This document shows, in pieces, positions 53,028-62,700 of a stretch of 64,000 nt of DNA. The number at the start of each line of letters is the position of its first letter. Position 1 is the stretch's first letter. Position numbers and translations under genes: made by a program. The stretch covers positions 248,001 through 312,000 of the forward strand of contig NZ_SAXA01000003.1 of assembly GCF_004122035.1 (NCBI RefSeq), written 5' to 3'. This DNA is from Ancylomarina salipaludis. GTDB taxonomy: Bacteria > Bacteroidota > Bacteroidia > Bacteroidales > Marinifilaceae. The notes below the pieces were generated by a model that saw only the letters and a list, made by a program, of their open reading frames with translations, had not been told where the DNA came from and did no database searches.

Positions 53028-54503
53028 ATGAGCAATTTGGAGAACCATTTCAAAAAGTTCCGAAAGAATACGGTGGGAAACGAAGCCCGATTTTATTCTC
53101 CCTTTGGTAAGCAAACTATCGTTTACGGCGATTGGATTGCGAGCGGACGTTTATATAAGCCTCTTGAAAAGAGAATGCTGAAGGAATTTGGGCCCTATGT
53201 GGCAAATACACATACAGAGACCAATGTTACCGGTACTTTAATGACTCAAAGTTACCATGAAGCTCAAAATCTAATTAAGAAGCATTGTAACGCAGGTCCC
53301 AATGATGTATTGATACATGCGGGGTATGGAATGACTGCTGTTGTGAATAAGCTTCAGCGAATTTTAGGACTAAAAGGGTGCGGGTATATGAACGCTACAG
53401 TTTGTCAGAAAGAAAGACAAAAGCCTGTTGTTTTTATCACCCATATGGAGCATCATTCCAATCAAACCTCATGGTACGAAACCAATGTTGATGTGGTGGT
53501 GGTGCCTCCCGGAGAAGGTTTGAAAGTTGACTTGAATGAGTTGGAAAAACAGTTGGAAAAATATGCTGATCGTAAAATGAAAATTGGTTCATTTAGTGCC
53601 TGTTCAAATGTGACAGGGATTATTACCCCTTATCACGAAATGGCCAGGTTGATGCATAAACATGGTGGAATTTGTTTTGTTGATTTTGCAGCTTCAGCCC
53701 CTTATGTTGATATTGACATGCATCCTGCTGATGAGGCTTGCAAGCTGGACGGCATTTTCTTCTCACCACATAAATTCCTTGGCGGCCCAGGTTCGTCAGG
53801 TGTTATGATTTTCGATTCGGCACTTTATAATCCCGAAGCTGCTCCGGATAATCCGGGTGGAGGAACTGTTGATTGGACAAATCCCTGGGGTGAGTACAAG
53901 TATGTGAATAGTATTGAAGCGCGTGAAGATGGTGGAACACCGGGTTTCCTGCAATCGATAAGAACGGCTTTAGCTATTGATGTGAAAAATCAGATGGGAA
54001 CTGACAAAATGGAAGCACGTGAGGAAGAATTGCTCGATTTAGCTTTTAGCTTGATGCGTGAAGTCAAGGATGTGACGATTCTTGCTGATGATGGTCAAAA
54101 GCGTATTGGTGTGATGTCATTTTATATTGAGTACATTCATTTTAATTTGTTGGTGAAATTATTGAATGACCATTTTGGTATTCAGGTTCGTGGCGGCTGT
54201 GCCTGTGCTGGTACTTATGGTCATTATATGCTGAATGTTACTCCTGAGAAATCACAAGCTATTACCTGTGAGATTAGTGCTGGTGATTTAACACATAAGC
54301 CCGGATGGGTGCGTTGGTCGTTGCATCCAACAACCACAAACAAAGAGGTTATTTATTTTGTTGACTCCATTAAACAGATCATTGCCAACTTTGATGAATG
54401 GAAGAATGACTACAAGTATTGTAGTAAAACCAACGAATTTACATACGTTGGTCCTAACCAAGTGAAAAAAGAAGTATGTATTTCTAAATTGTTTAAGCTT
54501 TAG
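53028..54503 (+). CDS. Class V aminotransferase-fold PLP enzyme (cysteine desulfurase-like)
   Basis: A 491-residue PLP enzyme. The cofactor lysine is K249 in FFSPHKFLGGPGSSGV, and the cofactor aspartate is in GICFVDFAASAPYVDIDMHP. A HMEHHSNQTSW segment is as in SufS/Csd-like enzymes. The C-terminal part has RGGCACAGTYGHYMLN, a cysteine cluster in the place where desulfurases carry the catalytic cysteine loop. The protein is about 80 residues longer than SufS or IscS, and no Fe-S assembly gene is nearby, so the substrate is uncertain. The ending KEVCISKLFKL is unusual. It has its own terminator. Confidence 0.85.
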   Translation: MSNLENHFKKFRKNTVGNEARFYSPFGKQTIVYGDWIASGRLYKPLEKRMLKEFGPYVANTHTETNVTGTLMTQSYHEAQNLIKKHCNAGPNDVLIHAGYGMTAVVNKLQRILGLKGCGYMNATVCQKERQKPVVFITHMEHHSNQTSWYETNVDVVVVPPGEGLKVDLNELEKQLEKYADRKMKIGSFSACSNVTGIITPYHEMARLMHKHGGICFVDFAASAPYVDIDMHPADEACKLDGIFFSPHKFLGGPGSSGVMIFDSALYNPEAAPDNPGGGTVDWTNPWGEYKYVNSIEAREDGGTPGFLQSIRTALAIDVKNQMGTDKMEAREEELLDLAFSLMREVKDVTILADDGQKRIGVMSFYIEYIHFNLLVKLLNDHFGIQVRGGCACAGTYGHYMLNVTPEKSQAITCEISAGDLTHKPGWVRWSLHPTTTNKEVIYFVDSIKQIIANFDEWKNDYKYCSKTNEFTYVGPNQVKKEVCISKLFKL

Positions 54504-54542
54504 CTGCTGATTGATTCGAAGTATTAATTCGATTTAAAATAT

Positions 54543-54581
54543 AAACTCTTCTTATTGTTTGACAATAGGGAGAGTTTTTTT
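54543..54581 (+). terminator. Terminator of the class V aminotransferase gene
   Basis: The 15-base arm 54543-54557 pairs with 54563-54577 throughout with two G-U pairs, around loop TTTGA, followed by a T-run. Confidence 0.88.
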
Positions 54582-54663
54582 GTTTTTATATCTTTGATAA
54601 AAGAGAATTTTGAGTCTTTAGGGGCTTATTACAATTTATTATTCATAATTAAAGGAAAACACA

Positions 54664-55575
54664 TTGTACGATATAATTGGAGATATACACGGGGAATTTG
54701 AGAGCCTTGAAGAAATGCTTCAAACTCTAGGGTATAAAAAGGAAGCTGGTGTTTATGCACATTCTGAGCGCAAAGCTGTTTTTGTAGGTGATTTTGTCGA
54801 TAGAGGATTTCGTGTGATTGATAGTCTTTGCCTGATAAAAAATATGGTTGATTATGGATCTGCCTATGCCATCGTTGGTAATCACGAACTTAATGTTTTG
54901 GCTTATTACACAAAGGATGAAGAAGGATTTCCTTTGCGGGAGCACAGTTTGAAGAATAAGGCTCAAATTAGAAGAACTTATCTTGAGTTTCAGGCCAATA
55001 AACAGGCTAAAAAAGTTTACTTGAAATGGTTACGATCATTGCCTATGTTTTTGGAATTTGATGATTTTAGGGTTGTTCATGCCTGTTGGGATCAGGAAGC
55101 TGTTGATTTAATGCGTGAAAAACATCCCCAAAATAGATTAAGTAAGAATTTTCTACGAAAGATCCATGCTAAGAAAGGCAAGCTTTATGAGGCTTGTATG
55201 CTTTTGTTGAAAGGAAGAGAATTTGCTTTACCCAATGATATGATTATCAAGGATAGTTATGGGATTAAACGCAGCATGTTTCGCATAAAGTGGTGGAATA
55301 AAATGGAGGGGGAGAGTTTTAGTTCTTTGGCGTTTGGTAATCGTTTCAAGCTGCCACATTATACGATTCCTCCTGAACTTTGTGTGGAAATACCTCCCTA
55401 TTCGGTAGAAAACCCACCTGTCTTTTTTGGACATTATTGTTTGAATGGTCAGGCTGGTGTTATTCGTGATAACCTGTGTTGTGTAGATGCTTGTGTGGCT
55501 AATGGGGGACATCTGATTGCATACCGTTGGGATGGAAATCGAAAATTGAACCCCAATAATATTGTTAAAGTGTAA
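54664..55575 (+). CDS. Calcineurin-like metallophosphoesterase
   Basis: A 303-residue phosphoesterase related to PrpA/ApaH-type phosphatases. The metal site motifs are GDIHG (residues 6-10), GDFVDRG (about 42-48), GNHE (about 72-75), VVHACW and the C-terminal FFGHYCLNG. The start codon is TTG. The first motif begins six residues in, so no later start can be right, and AAAGGAAAA supplies a ribosome site. Substrates may be phosphoproteins or dinucleotides. Family members in Bacteroidota are uncharacterised as far as I know. Confidence 0.88.
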   Translation: MYDIIGDIHGEFESLEEMLQTLGYKKEAGVYAHSERKAVFVGDFVDRGFRVIDSLCLIKNMVDYGSAYAIVGNHELNVLAYYTKDEEGFPLREHSLKNKAQIRRTYLEFQANKQAKKVYLKWLRSLPMFLEFDDFRVVHACWDQEAVDLMREKHPQNRLSKNFLRKIHAKKGKLYEACMLLLKGREFALPNDMIIKDSYGIKRSMFRIKWWNKMEGESFSSLAFGNRFKLPHYTIPPELCVEIPPYSVENPPVFFGHYCLNGQAGVIRDNLCCVDACVANGGHLIAYRWDGNRKLNPNNIVKV

Positions 55576-55632
55576 ATCTGTTGTAACCAGCCCTTTTGAA
55601 TTTTCAATATCAATTAAGTTATTCTTAACTTT

Positions 55633-55665
55633 TTTGAATGATTATGTTTTCGTAAAATATTTTTG
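55633..55665 (+). promoter_or_regulatory. Promoter candidate of the lipoprotein gene at 55772
   Basis: TTTG (55633-55636), 21-base spacer, TATTTTTG (55658-55665). Both boxes match the Bacteroidota consensus. It would leave a leader of about 100 bases. Confidence 0.5.
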
Positions 55666-55771
55666 TAGTTTCGGGTTTTGTGTAAAATCATTTAAGATCT
55701 TTTAATCTGTTTTTATTGAAAGAAGAGTTAAATGAGTATTATTTTATTTATAAACCTGATGTAATTTTAGT

Positions 55772-56509
55772 ATGAAAATTTTTAAACAAACGTTATTGAT
55801 TCTTTTAGCCTTTATCAGTTTGGTCGCCTGTGATAAAAACGATGGTGATTCGACCAATGAAATTGAAATAAAGGCAAGTATAAATGCGAAATGGGTTGTA
55901 GAAGGAACCAGCGAATTTAAATCATTTGAGTTTAACGAAAGTGGTAATTATATCGTGGTGATGGACAATACGGTGAAGTCAACAGCCGGTCCTTCAATTT
56001 TATTTGGTACCTACGAATACGATAATAATCAAACGGTAATTCTTTCTGATTTTGGAACTTTAAAGCTTAGTGATTTGGGGGCAGAGAACATGACTTTTAT
56101 TGTTGAGCTCGCCGATGGAACGGTTAGTGATATCATTCTGAAGGCCAGTAAGAAAGAGGAAATGGAGAGCTCTGAGAAAACGGATCTGTTATGCAGAAGT
56201 TGGAATTTGATTAGTGTGAATGGTGCTAGTGTTGAGGGAACAGAGGAGGAATTAACGGTTCTTTTTTCAAAGGGAGGGACTTATTTTGTTGAGTTTGTTA
56301 ATCCTGCAGCTGAAGCAGAAGGAGGTTTGTCCGAGTGGAACTGGAGTACCAGTAATCAAACCAACATTGATTATTTATGGAATGCTTATGGGGAAGAAGG
56401 ACGAGGAACTTTTGAAATTGTTGAATTAACAGATCGTTCGTTGAAAATATTAGAAGATTTTGGGGATGGAGAAAGTGAGTTATCGGTTCTAATTCCCTTG
56501 AAGAATTAA
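55772..56509 (+). CDS. Lipoprotein of unknown function, possibly lipocalin-like
   Basis: A 245-residue lipoprotein (lipobox LVAC near residue 20). Two similar halves are visible: residues about 30-125 (AKWVVEGTSEFKSFEFNESGNYIV ... GTYEYDNNQTVIL) and about 140-245 (CRSWNLISVNGASV ... LFSKGGTYFVEF ... LSEWNWSTSNQTNI). Each resembles the lipocalin-like strand pattern of a W-containing start followed by a GxY motif and a W/Y-containing strand. I do not recognise a specific family. It appears monocistronic, with its own promoter and terminator. Confidence 0.7.
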   Translation: MKIFKQTLLILLAFISLVACDKNDGDSTNEIEIKASINAKWVVEGTSEFKSFEFNESGNYIVVMDNTVKSTAGPSILFGTYEYDNNQTVILSDFGTLKLSDLGAENMTFIVELADGTVSDIILKASKKEEMESSEKTDLLCRSWNLISVNGASVEGTEEELTVLFSKGGTYFVEFVNPAAEAEGGLSEWNWSTSNQTNIDYLWNAYGEEGRGTFEIVELTDRSLKILEDFGDGESELSVLIPLKN

Positions 56510-56534
56510 ATTTAAACAGTTGTTTTTTTAGTGT

Positions 56535-56575
56535 AATGAGTAAAGAGGTACACGACCTCTTTACTCATTTTTATT
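56535..56575. terminator. Terminator between convergent genes
   Basis: A perfect 15-base stem (56535-56549 with 56555-56569) closes a 5-base loop. A T-rich stretch follows on the plus strand, ending the lipoprotein gene. The minus-strand side lacks an immediate U-run. Confidence 0.85.
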
Positions 56576-57868
56576 TTAGAATGTAAATGCAAAATCGAGG
56601 CTAACTAACCAGGCGTTTAAACCATCACTTCTATCGTAGAAGGCAGTTCTTAAACCAATACTTTTAAACTGAACCTGTTTGTTTTTTACAAATGGAGACT
56701 TAAATCTTCCAACTCCCAATAAGGGTGAATATTGCAAACCTAAACCTATTTTTGTGCTACTCAAATCTGACAAATCGTAATCAGAAGTATAAAATTGAGT
56801 TTCTTTAGCATCCACCATGGCTTTACTCACCTGACCAAATTCATAGAAATAATCGGCTGATGTTTGCGTGTGATACCTGAAGAATGGCGAAGCAATTAAG
56901 GATGGTGTGATTTGTATTGGCAATTCAATACTGGCTGTATGAGCTGTAATTCCCCAACTATCGGTATAAAAGCGATAGAAGGTTCTCAGTCTCATAAAAT
57001 CGTTTAAATAATAATTCAAACGCATTGAGACTGGAATCTTAAGGCGATTATCGTCCAACATCTCAACATGACTGAAACTTCTTAAATTATCATAAGGAAT
57101 TCCATTAACATCATCGAAAAAGACCCTATGAAATGGTGTACTTAAGAGACCTGTTTGAGAAACAACTTCTGCTGAAAATAAGGCTTGCAAACGCTTGTTG
57201 ATGACTTGTGAGTACGATAAGCCAAATTTCATTGTTGTACGCTTATCGTCTTTAAGCCAGTTTGTACCATCACTTCTTCTTTCATAGGGATATAATAACT
57301 TCCAGCTGTCGTTCATATACAGGGCATCAAGACTTAGCGAGCGGTTTTTATCTTTTGAATTAATGGTGTAAGAGCCACCAAAATTGAATGATGTGACATC
57401 AAATTCGGCTGAAAAACCTGCCATTAAGCTATAAGCATTTCCAGAATTCCTCAAATCTCTGCTGTAAGCTGCATTGATATGAGAGCGAACATCTTTTCCT
57501 GAAGCTCCTGTTTTACGCCCTTCGAAATAATCGATGTTATTGGTAGACGCCGATGTATAGAAATCAATTCCGAAATTCAAATCCAGATTTGAGACTGTGT
57601 CCAAAGGAATGTGCACCACAAATGTAGGGGCTACATTTTCCAGTTTTTCTGTTCCCCGTCCACCCGTTACTGGCGAATGATCGCCGTCTTGTTCATAATA
57701 GTTCAACAAGAAGTTGGCTTCAGCATCTTTAAGTTGGGTTTTAGATTTTTTGATTTTTTTCTGACTTTCATTTTGTTTGTCGTCAATACTGTTTTTATCA
57801 GTTTGAGCCATTAGAGTATAAGACCCGGCTAAAACTGTTACGAGTAAGATTAATTTCTTTAGTTGCAT
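56576..57868 (-). CDS. DUF3570 outer membrane beta-barrel protein
   Basis: A 430-residue protein with a signal peptide ending MAQ. A lysine-rich stretch follows (about 30-50), then many amphipathic strands ending in LDFAFTF, typical of a barrel; the pattern is DUF3570. Residues 102-108 read DFYTSAS, close to the ApbE flavinylation motif Dxx(S/T)GA(T/S) with Ser for Gly. This is notable because apbE is two genes upstream. The ATG at 57868 overlaps the end of the DUF4266 gene by 10 bases, implying translational coupling. An in-frame TTG two codons upstream is less likely. Function unknown. Confidence 0.85.
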   Translation of the reverse strand: MQLKKLILLVTVLAGSYTLMAQTDKNSIDDKQNESQKKIKKSKTQLKDAEANFLLNYYEQDGDHSPVTGGRGTEKLENVAPTFVVHIPLDTVSNLDLNFGIDFYTSASTNNIDYFEGRKTGASGKDVRSHINAAYSRDLRNSGNAYSLMAGFSAEFDVTSFNFGGSYTINSKDKNRSLSLDALYMNDSWKLLYPYERRSDGTNWLKDDKRTTMKFGLSYSQVINKRLQALFSAEVVSQTGLLSTPFHRVFFDDVNGIPYDNLRSFSHVEMLDDNRLKIPVSMRLNYYLNDFMRLRTFYRFYTDSWGITAHTASIELPIQITPSLIASPFFRYHTQTSADYFYEFGQVSKAMVDAKETQFYTSDYDLSDLSSTKIGLGLQYSPLLGVGRFKSPFVKNKQVQFKSIGLRTAFYDRSDGLNAWLVSLDFAFTF

Positions 57869-58086
57869 CCACAACCTCCTCCTGATTTACCGCCATTTGC
57901 TCCGGCGGCACCTTCACGGTATGATTGAAAATTTGATTCATAGCTTTCAAGCTTTTTAGCTCTTAGAGCCATTGCCTCGTCGTTTAGATAGGCTTTTTGA
58001 TAGGCAGCAACTGATACGCAGGAGTTGAGCCCGAACAATAAGCATAAACTGAAAAGAAGCAGCTTTGTCTTATTTTTATTGCGCAT
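57859..58086 (-). CDS. DUF4266 small lipoprotein with C-terminal Cys-x-Cys
   Basis: A 75-residue lipoprotein. The signal is LLLFSLCLLFGLNSC, giving a mature protein of about 55 residues. A short helix includes KAYLNDEAMALRAKKLESYESNFQSYREGA, then a glycine-rich tail ends GGGCGCN. The pattern is DUF4266. The two terminal cysteines could bind metal, form a disulfide or be a substrate of the thioredoxin-like protein of the same operon. There is no Thr/Ser in an ApbE-type motif, so it is not an obvious flavinylation target. The ATG at 58086 overlaps the end of apbE by 11 bases. Confidence 0.88.
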   Translation of the reverse strand: MRNKNKTKLLLFSLCLLFGLNSCVSVAAYQKAYLNDEAMALRAKKLESYESNFQSYREGAAGANGGKSGGGCGCN

Positions 58087-59119
58087 GTTTATCTCCAATT
58101 TTAATTTGGTATTTGTGATTAGTAATCGGTTTCTTAATATAGTCTAAATGTAAATTTTCTGAGGTGAAAAGTTCTTGTTTGTCGGTAATAAGCAGACATT
58201 CTATTCCATTTATTTGATTAATCAATTCGAGGCCTTTATCTTTCCCCAACACAAAAACTGAGGTGGCTAAGGCATCAGCAAGCTCAGCATTAGGACAAAT
58301 AATACTGACACTGCATAATCCTCTGACCGGATATCCCGTTCTGGGATCGATGATATGCGAATAGGTTTGACCATTTATGGTGACAAATTTTTCGTAATTT
58401 CCTGAGGTAACAACAGCTGTTTCGTTGATGTTGAGCCATGAAAAGATTTTATCTTTTTCTTTAGGATTGACAATACCTATTTTCCAGTCTTTCCCACCTT
58501 CATCTTTACCCCAACTGATTAAATCGCCAGAGGCATTAACTAGTGCTCCGGTCAGGCCCATTTTCGACATAATGTCCAAAGCTTTATTGGCAGCATAACC
58601 TTTACCTATGGCACCAAAGCCAATTTTCATTCCTTTATCTTTCAGAAATACAGTTCTTTTTTCAGGATCAAGGATGATATTTTTGTAATTGATTTTTGAT
58701 ACTGAAGCCGCAACTGTGGTGGAATCGGGGAGTTCTGTCATTTCTCCGTCAAAATGCCAGATTTTATCAAGTGAGGCATAGCTGATATCGAAAGCTCCTT
58801 GTGTTAAGTTCGATATTTTTATCGAACGACGAATTAAGTTGAATAACTCCTGATCAACAGCAACTGGTTTTATCCCTGCATTTCGGATGATTTCCGAGGT
58901 TTGCGAATTAGGGTCCCATGAGGAAATTAATTTTTCAATTCGTTTGATCTCAGAAATACCTGCTTCTATAGCATTTAGCGCTTTCCCCTGATCAGGACTA
59001 ACCGCTGTAATATCAAACCGGGATCCCATTAAAAGGAGAACCTTAGTGTGAGATTCTTTTTGACCAAACGAATTTAGTGCGAAAATCAGAAACAATAATG
59101 TGATAATATTTCGGATCAT
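58076..59119 (-). CDS. apbE: FAD:protein FMN transferase (ApbE)
   Basis: A 347-residue exported enzyme (signal peptide MIRNIITLLFLIFALNSFG). It cleaves FAD and attaches FMN to a Thr/Ser of target proteins in the periplasm. Family motifs: LMGSRFDITAV near the N-terminus, FDISYASLDKIWHFDG, KIGFGAIGKGYAAN, ALVNASGDLISWG, VVTSGNYEKF, HIIDPRTGYPVRG and ALATSVFVLGKDKG. These include the FAD and Mg-binding residues. It is second in the thioredoxin-apbE-DUF4266-DUF3570 operon. A perfect target motif is present in the FMN-binding protein at 10538-11059. Confidence 0.95.
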   Translation of the reverse strand: MIRNIITLLFLIFALNSFGQKESHTKVLLLMGSRFDITAVSPDQGKALNAIEAGISEIKRIEKLISSWDPNSQTSEIIRNAGIKPVAVDQELFNLIRRSIKISNLTQGAFDISYASLDKIWHFDGEMTELPDSTTVAASVSKINYKNIILDPEKRTVFLKDKGMKIGFGAIGKGYAANKALDIMSKMGLTGALVNASGDLISWGKDEGGKDWKIGIVNPKEKDKIFSWLNINETAVVTSGNYEKFVTINGQTYSHIIDPRTGYPVRGLCSVSIICPNAELADALATSVFVLGKDKGLELINQINGIECLLITDKQELFTSENLHLDYIKKPITNHKYQIKIGDKHAQ

Positions 59120-59123
59120 ATGA

Positions 59124-59564
59124 TTAGTTAATCAGGCTTTTAATGTGATCAACATACTGACTTGGACTCAGGTTTTTATAGCCCGTTTTCGCAACAATAT
59201 TCATGTCAGAATCCAAAATGATAATTGTAGGGAATTGACCATCCTTATTGTATTTTTCAGCTAGTTTTTCGTTATAATTAGTCTGTTCTGCAGTTAGTTG
59301 ATTCTTTTTTTTTCTTGGAAAATCAATATCCACAAGGACCAGATTTTTATTTGCAAAAGTTTTAAATTCCGGACTTTCCAGAATTGTCTTTTTAAGAATC
59401 ATACAGGATCGGCACCAATCTGAGCCTGAAAAATTCATAAAAATGAGTTTTCCTTCTGTTTTAGCTTTTATTTGTGCATCTTCTAATTGATTTCCCTTTG
59501 CGAAACTAGATGAAAGACCTGTAATTACAAGGAAAAAAACGATTAATACAGTTTTGTAATTCAT
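59124..59564 (-). CDS. Exported thioredoxin-fold protein
   Basis: A 146-residue protein with a signal peptide (VLIVFFLVITGLSSSFA) and a thioredoxin-like domain. The redox motif is CRSC (C51, C54) within FMNFSGSDWCRSCMILKKTI, and the cis-proline loop is QFPTIIILDSD. The WCxxC context with a preceding SGSD is that of DUF255/DsbD-gamma-like thioredoxins. It heads the four-gene operon, 4 bases before apbE, and may reduce the DUF4266 cysteines or assist in metal or flavin protein maturation. An ATG start at 59564 is preferred over an in-frame TTG at 59579. Confidence 0.85.
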   Translation of the reverse strand: MNYKTVLIVFFLVITGLSSSFAKGNQLEDAQIKAKTEGKLIFMNFSGSDWCRSCMILKKTILESPEFKTFANKNLVLVDIDFPRKKKNQLTAEQTNYNEKLAEKYNKDGQFPTIIILDSDMNIVAKTGYKNLSPSQYVDHIKSLIN

Positions 59565-59692
59565 AATGCTTTTGTTCAAAATTTAAAAAAAGTATTGCCA
59601 AATATAGTGAATATAGTATTGATATATCTAGATAGGTTGTTAAAAAGTATAAATATATTGAGATTTGATTATCTTAAAATGTGGGCGGAAAG

Positions 59693-59725
59693 AAAAAATC
59701 CCACTCAGGTGTGCTGAGTGGGATT
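59693..59725 (-). terminator. Terminator of the amylase gene
   Basis: AATCCCACTCAG (59697-59708) and CTGAGTGGGATT (59714-59725) form a perfect 12-base stem with a 5-base loop and a U-run on the minus strand. Confidence 0.92.
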
Positions 59726-59743
59726 ATCATGAATAAGAAACAC

Positions 59744-62700
59744 TTATTCTTTTATAACTTTTCTCGACAGTCGGCTATTGTCTTGAAAATCAAAAACGAT
59801 AATATAAACACCCTGATTTAGATGACTGAGATCAAGTATTTCGTTGCTATTCGGGTTATTCTTATAAAGAATGGTTTTTCCTGTAAGGCTGTAAAGACTG
59901 ACACGTTTAACCTGGGTCAAATTATCCAGATGCAGCATGTCTTGTACAGGATTTGGATAGATATTTAGTTCTTCATCCACAATATCATCAATTCCTGTTG
60001 AATAGTCGATTTCGTCAGAATAGTCAGAATAGACTTGTGTTCCAATCAAATACTCTCCACTTATGGCTTTAGGTGTTACAGAGAAACGTAAATAGCGTCC
60101 TACATCTTTACGAGCAATTGTGTATTCAAGTGCATTAGCTCCCTGAATAGCTGACTCATTAGTTCCGGATTGATCATCAGCCCGATACCATTGGATAATA
60201 GAGTTTCCTTCAGTATCCCCCTCTCCATCGGTATAAGTATATGAAGCTGTTATAACTGCGTCTTGTATGAATTCACCACTGATAGCTAAATTACTAGCAA
60301 CAGGAGGATTCATAAGGGAAACTATTTTGTCTGAGTAAGTACTATAGACAATATCTCCCTGAAATAATTCCCCAGTTTGTGCTACAGGTGTAACTGAAAA
60401 GCGAATGAATTTATAACGATCATCAGCACCAGGGGTGTAAGTTATATTTGTTGCCCCCGTAATACCTATTTCATTAGTGCCATTGACATCATCTGCCCGG
60501 TACCACCTGTAAATTGATGTTCCTTCTGCATCACCATTTATATCGGAGTAGGAGTAAGAGGCAGTTAGTGTTTCGTTTTCTTTGGCTGTTCCGGTTATAA
60601 GAATATTTGATGCTACAGGAGCAGAAATTATATTAGGAGTAGTTAATTGTTTTGTTGTATAGATATGATATTCTCCAGGAGCAAGTTCGATGTTGACATT
60701 AATGTCTGTTACGCTAATTTCTGAGCCAGAGAAGTAATCATACCATGTACCAGTTTTACTAAATTTTGGAGAGATATTACCCGTTTTAACATCGAAGTTA
60801 CCAATGATGCGTATATCCATATCGGCGTGGTTAATCTCAATTTGCTTTAAAGGTTGGTTGGTATTCAGGCTGAAATCGCTAGATTCGAAGGCAATTTCTT
60901 CCTTTTTGATTTTAGCAAGTGCTGCGAATACCTGGTAAACTCTTTTTCGGTTTGGATCATCTTGATATTCCCAGTGAATTGGCTTTTTGCTCGTTCTCCC
61001 CCCCTGATCAATTGAGATATCATATCCCAATTCGCCAAACTGCCAGATCATCTTTGGTCCAGGAATGGGTAAGAAGAATGTAGTAGCGGTTTCTATTCTT
61101 GAAAGGGCAGTTTTCAGATTTCTTACATTATAACCATCTAAAGAAGAACCTTCTGTTAGATTTCGGTACATCATGCGTTCTTCGTCGTGACTTTCCATAT
61201 AGCTAACCACTTTGGGGCCATCCCAACCTCTGTTTTTCCAGGAAGTCCAACTAAAATTTGAACTATAACCTTTAGTAGCTTCGTTATAATCATGATTGGC
61301 ATTTCCCCAAAGCATAATTCCATGAGCCGCCAGTTCTTTTTCTTCGGAATTTTCTGATAAGTGTTCAAAAATAACGAGGGCATCTGATTTTACGTTCCAG
61401 ATTTCAGTAGCCATCCTTTCTAATATATCAATTCTTTGTTGATCGTATTGACTTCCCCATGGATCTGTTGAATTACTATGTGGCGTATTTGAAAAACCCT
61501 TCGTGAAATCGAATCGAAAACCATCAATGTGATATTCAGTCATCCAATAGGCATTAATTCGATCAACTAGATCTTTGGTAGCCTGACTGGTATGATTGAA
61601 ATCGTATCCCCAGTGTGCATCCGGGTTTTCGAAATTATTTTCCACATTATACCAAGGACTTTCAGCAGTAGGCTTTGTTCCATCGAAATACATGCGAAGG
61701 AACGGAGATTGACCAAAAGAATGGTTCAATACCATATCCATCAAAACGGCTATTCCTCGTTTGTGACATTCATTGACAAAGGCTTTGTAATCCTCTTTTG
61801 TACCATAAGCTTTGTCAGGAGCAAAGTAAAAGGATGGGTTATATCCCCATGAATCATTGCCTTCGAATTCGTTGAAAGGCATCAGTTCAATTGCATTAAC
61901 ACCCAATCGTTCCAAATAATCTAAGGTATCTTTTACGGTTTTAATATTACCTGTAGAAACAAAGTCGCGAACATGCAATTCATAAATAACAAGATCTTTT
62001 TTATCAGGAACAGTGAAGCCTGAATCGGTCCAGCTGTAGCTTGTTTGAGCGGTTTGGAATACACTCGCAATTTCACTTGTTTTATCACTAGGGTATGCAA
62101 TTAAATTAGGATAGGTTGTATTGGATATGTATTGATCGTTCCATGGATCAAGTAATTTATCTGCATACGGATCTGCAATTTTTATATCGCCATCAATTAC
62201 GTATTGGTATATATACTCTTTGCCTGCTGTTAGGTTATCAATTGTTAACCAAAAATAATCCCCATCCTTTTTCATTTGGTAGGTATTGTTGAATTTCCAG
62301 TTTGTGAAGTCTCCAATTACATAAATGTATTCCTTTTTAGGAGCATATAAAGCCAGAGTAAGAGTATTGTCATCAATATAGTTTATTCCTGGAATAACCC
62401 CGGTAGGTATTGTTGCTGAGACTACATCTTCACGCACAAAGAAATGTAAAGTATCTCTTATTTCATCTAATCCTTTTGTTGCCACGGCAACCAACTCATG
62501 ATTTCCAGCCATAGCAGTTGAAACTGAAGTTGTGATTGTTGTTTCATTGGTTGTGCTGTTTTGTATACCATCAAAATATAAAGTCAGGTTGTCACTTGCA
62601 TTTGATTGCACTTCAATTTGTAAGTCTTCGTTTTTGGTTATGATTTTATTGTCAGTGGGAGCGATGAAACTCACGTTTAATCCACCTTCACTAACCTCAA

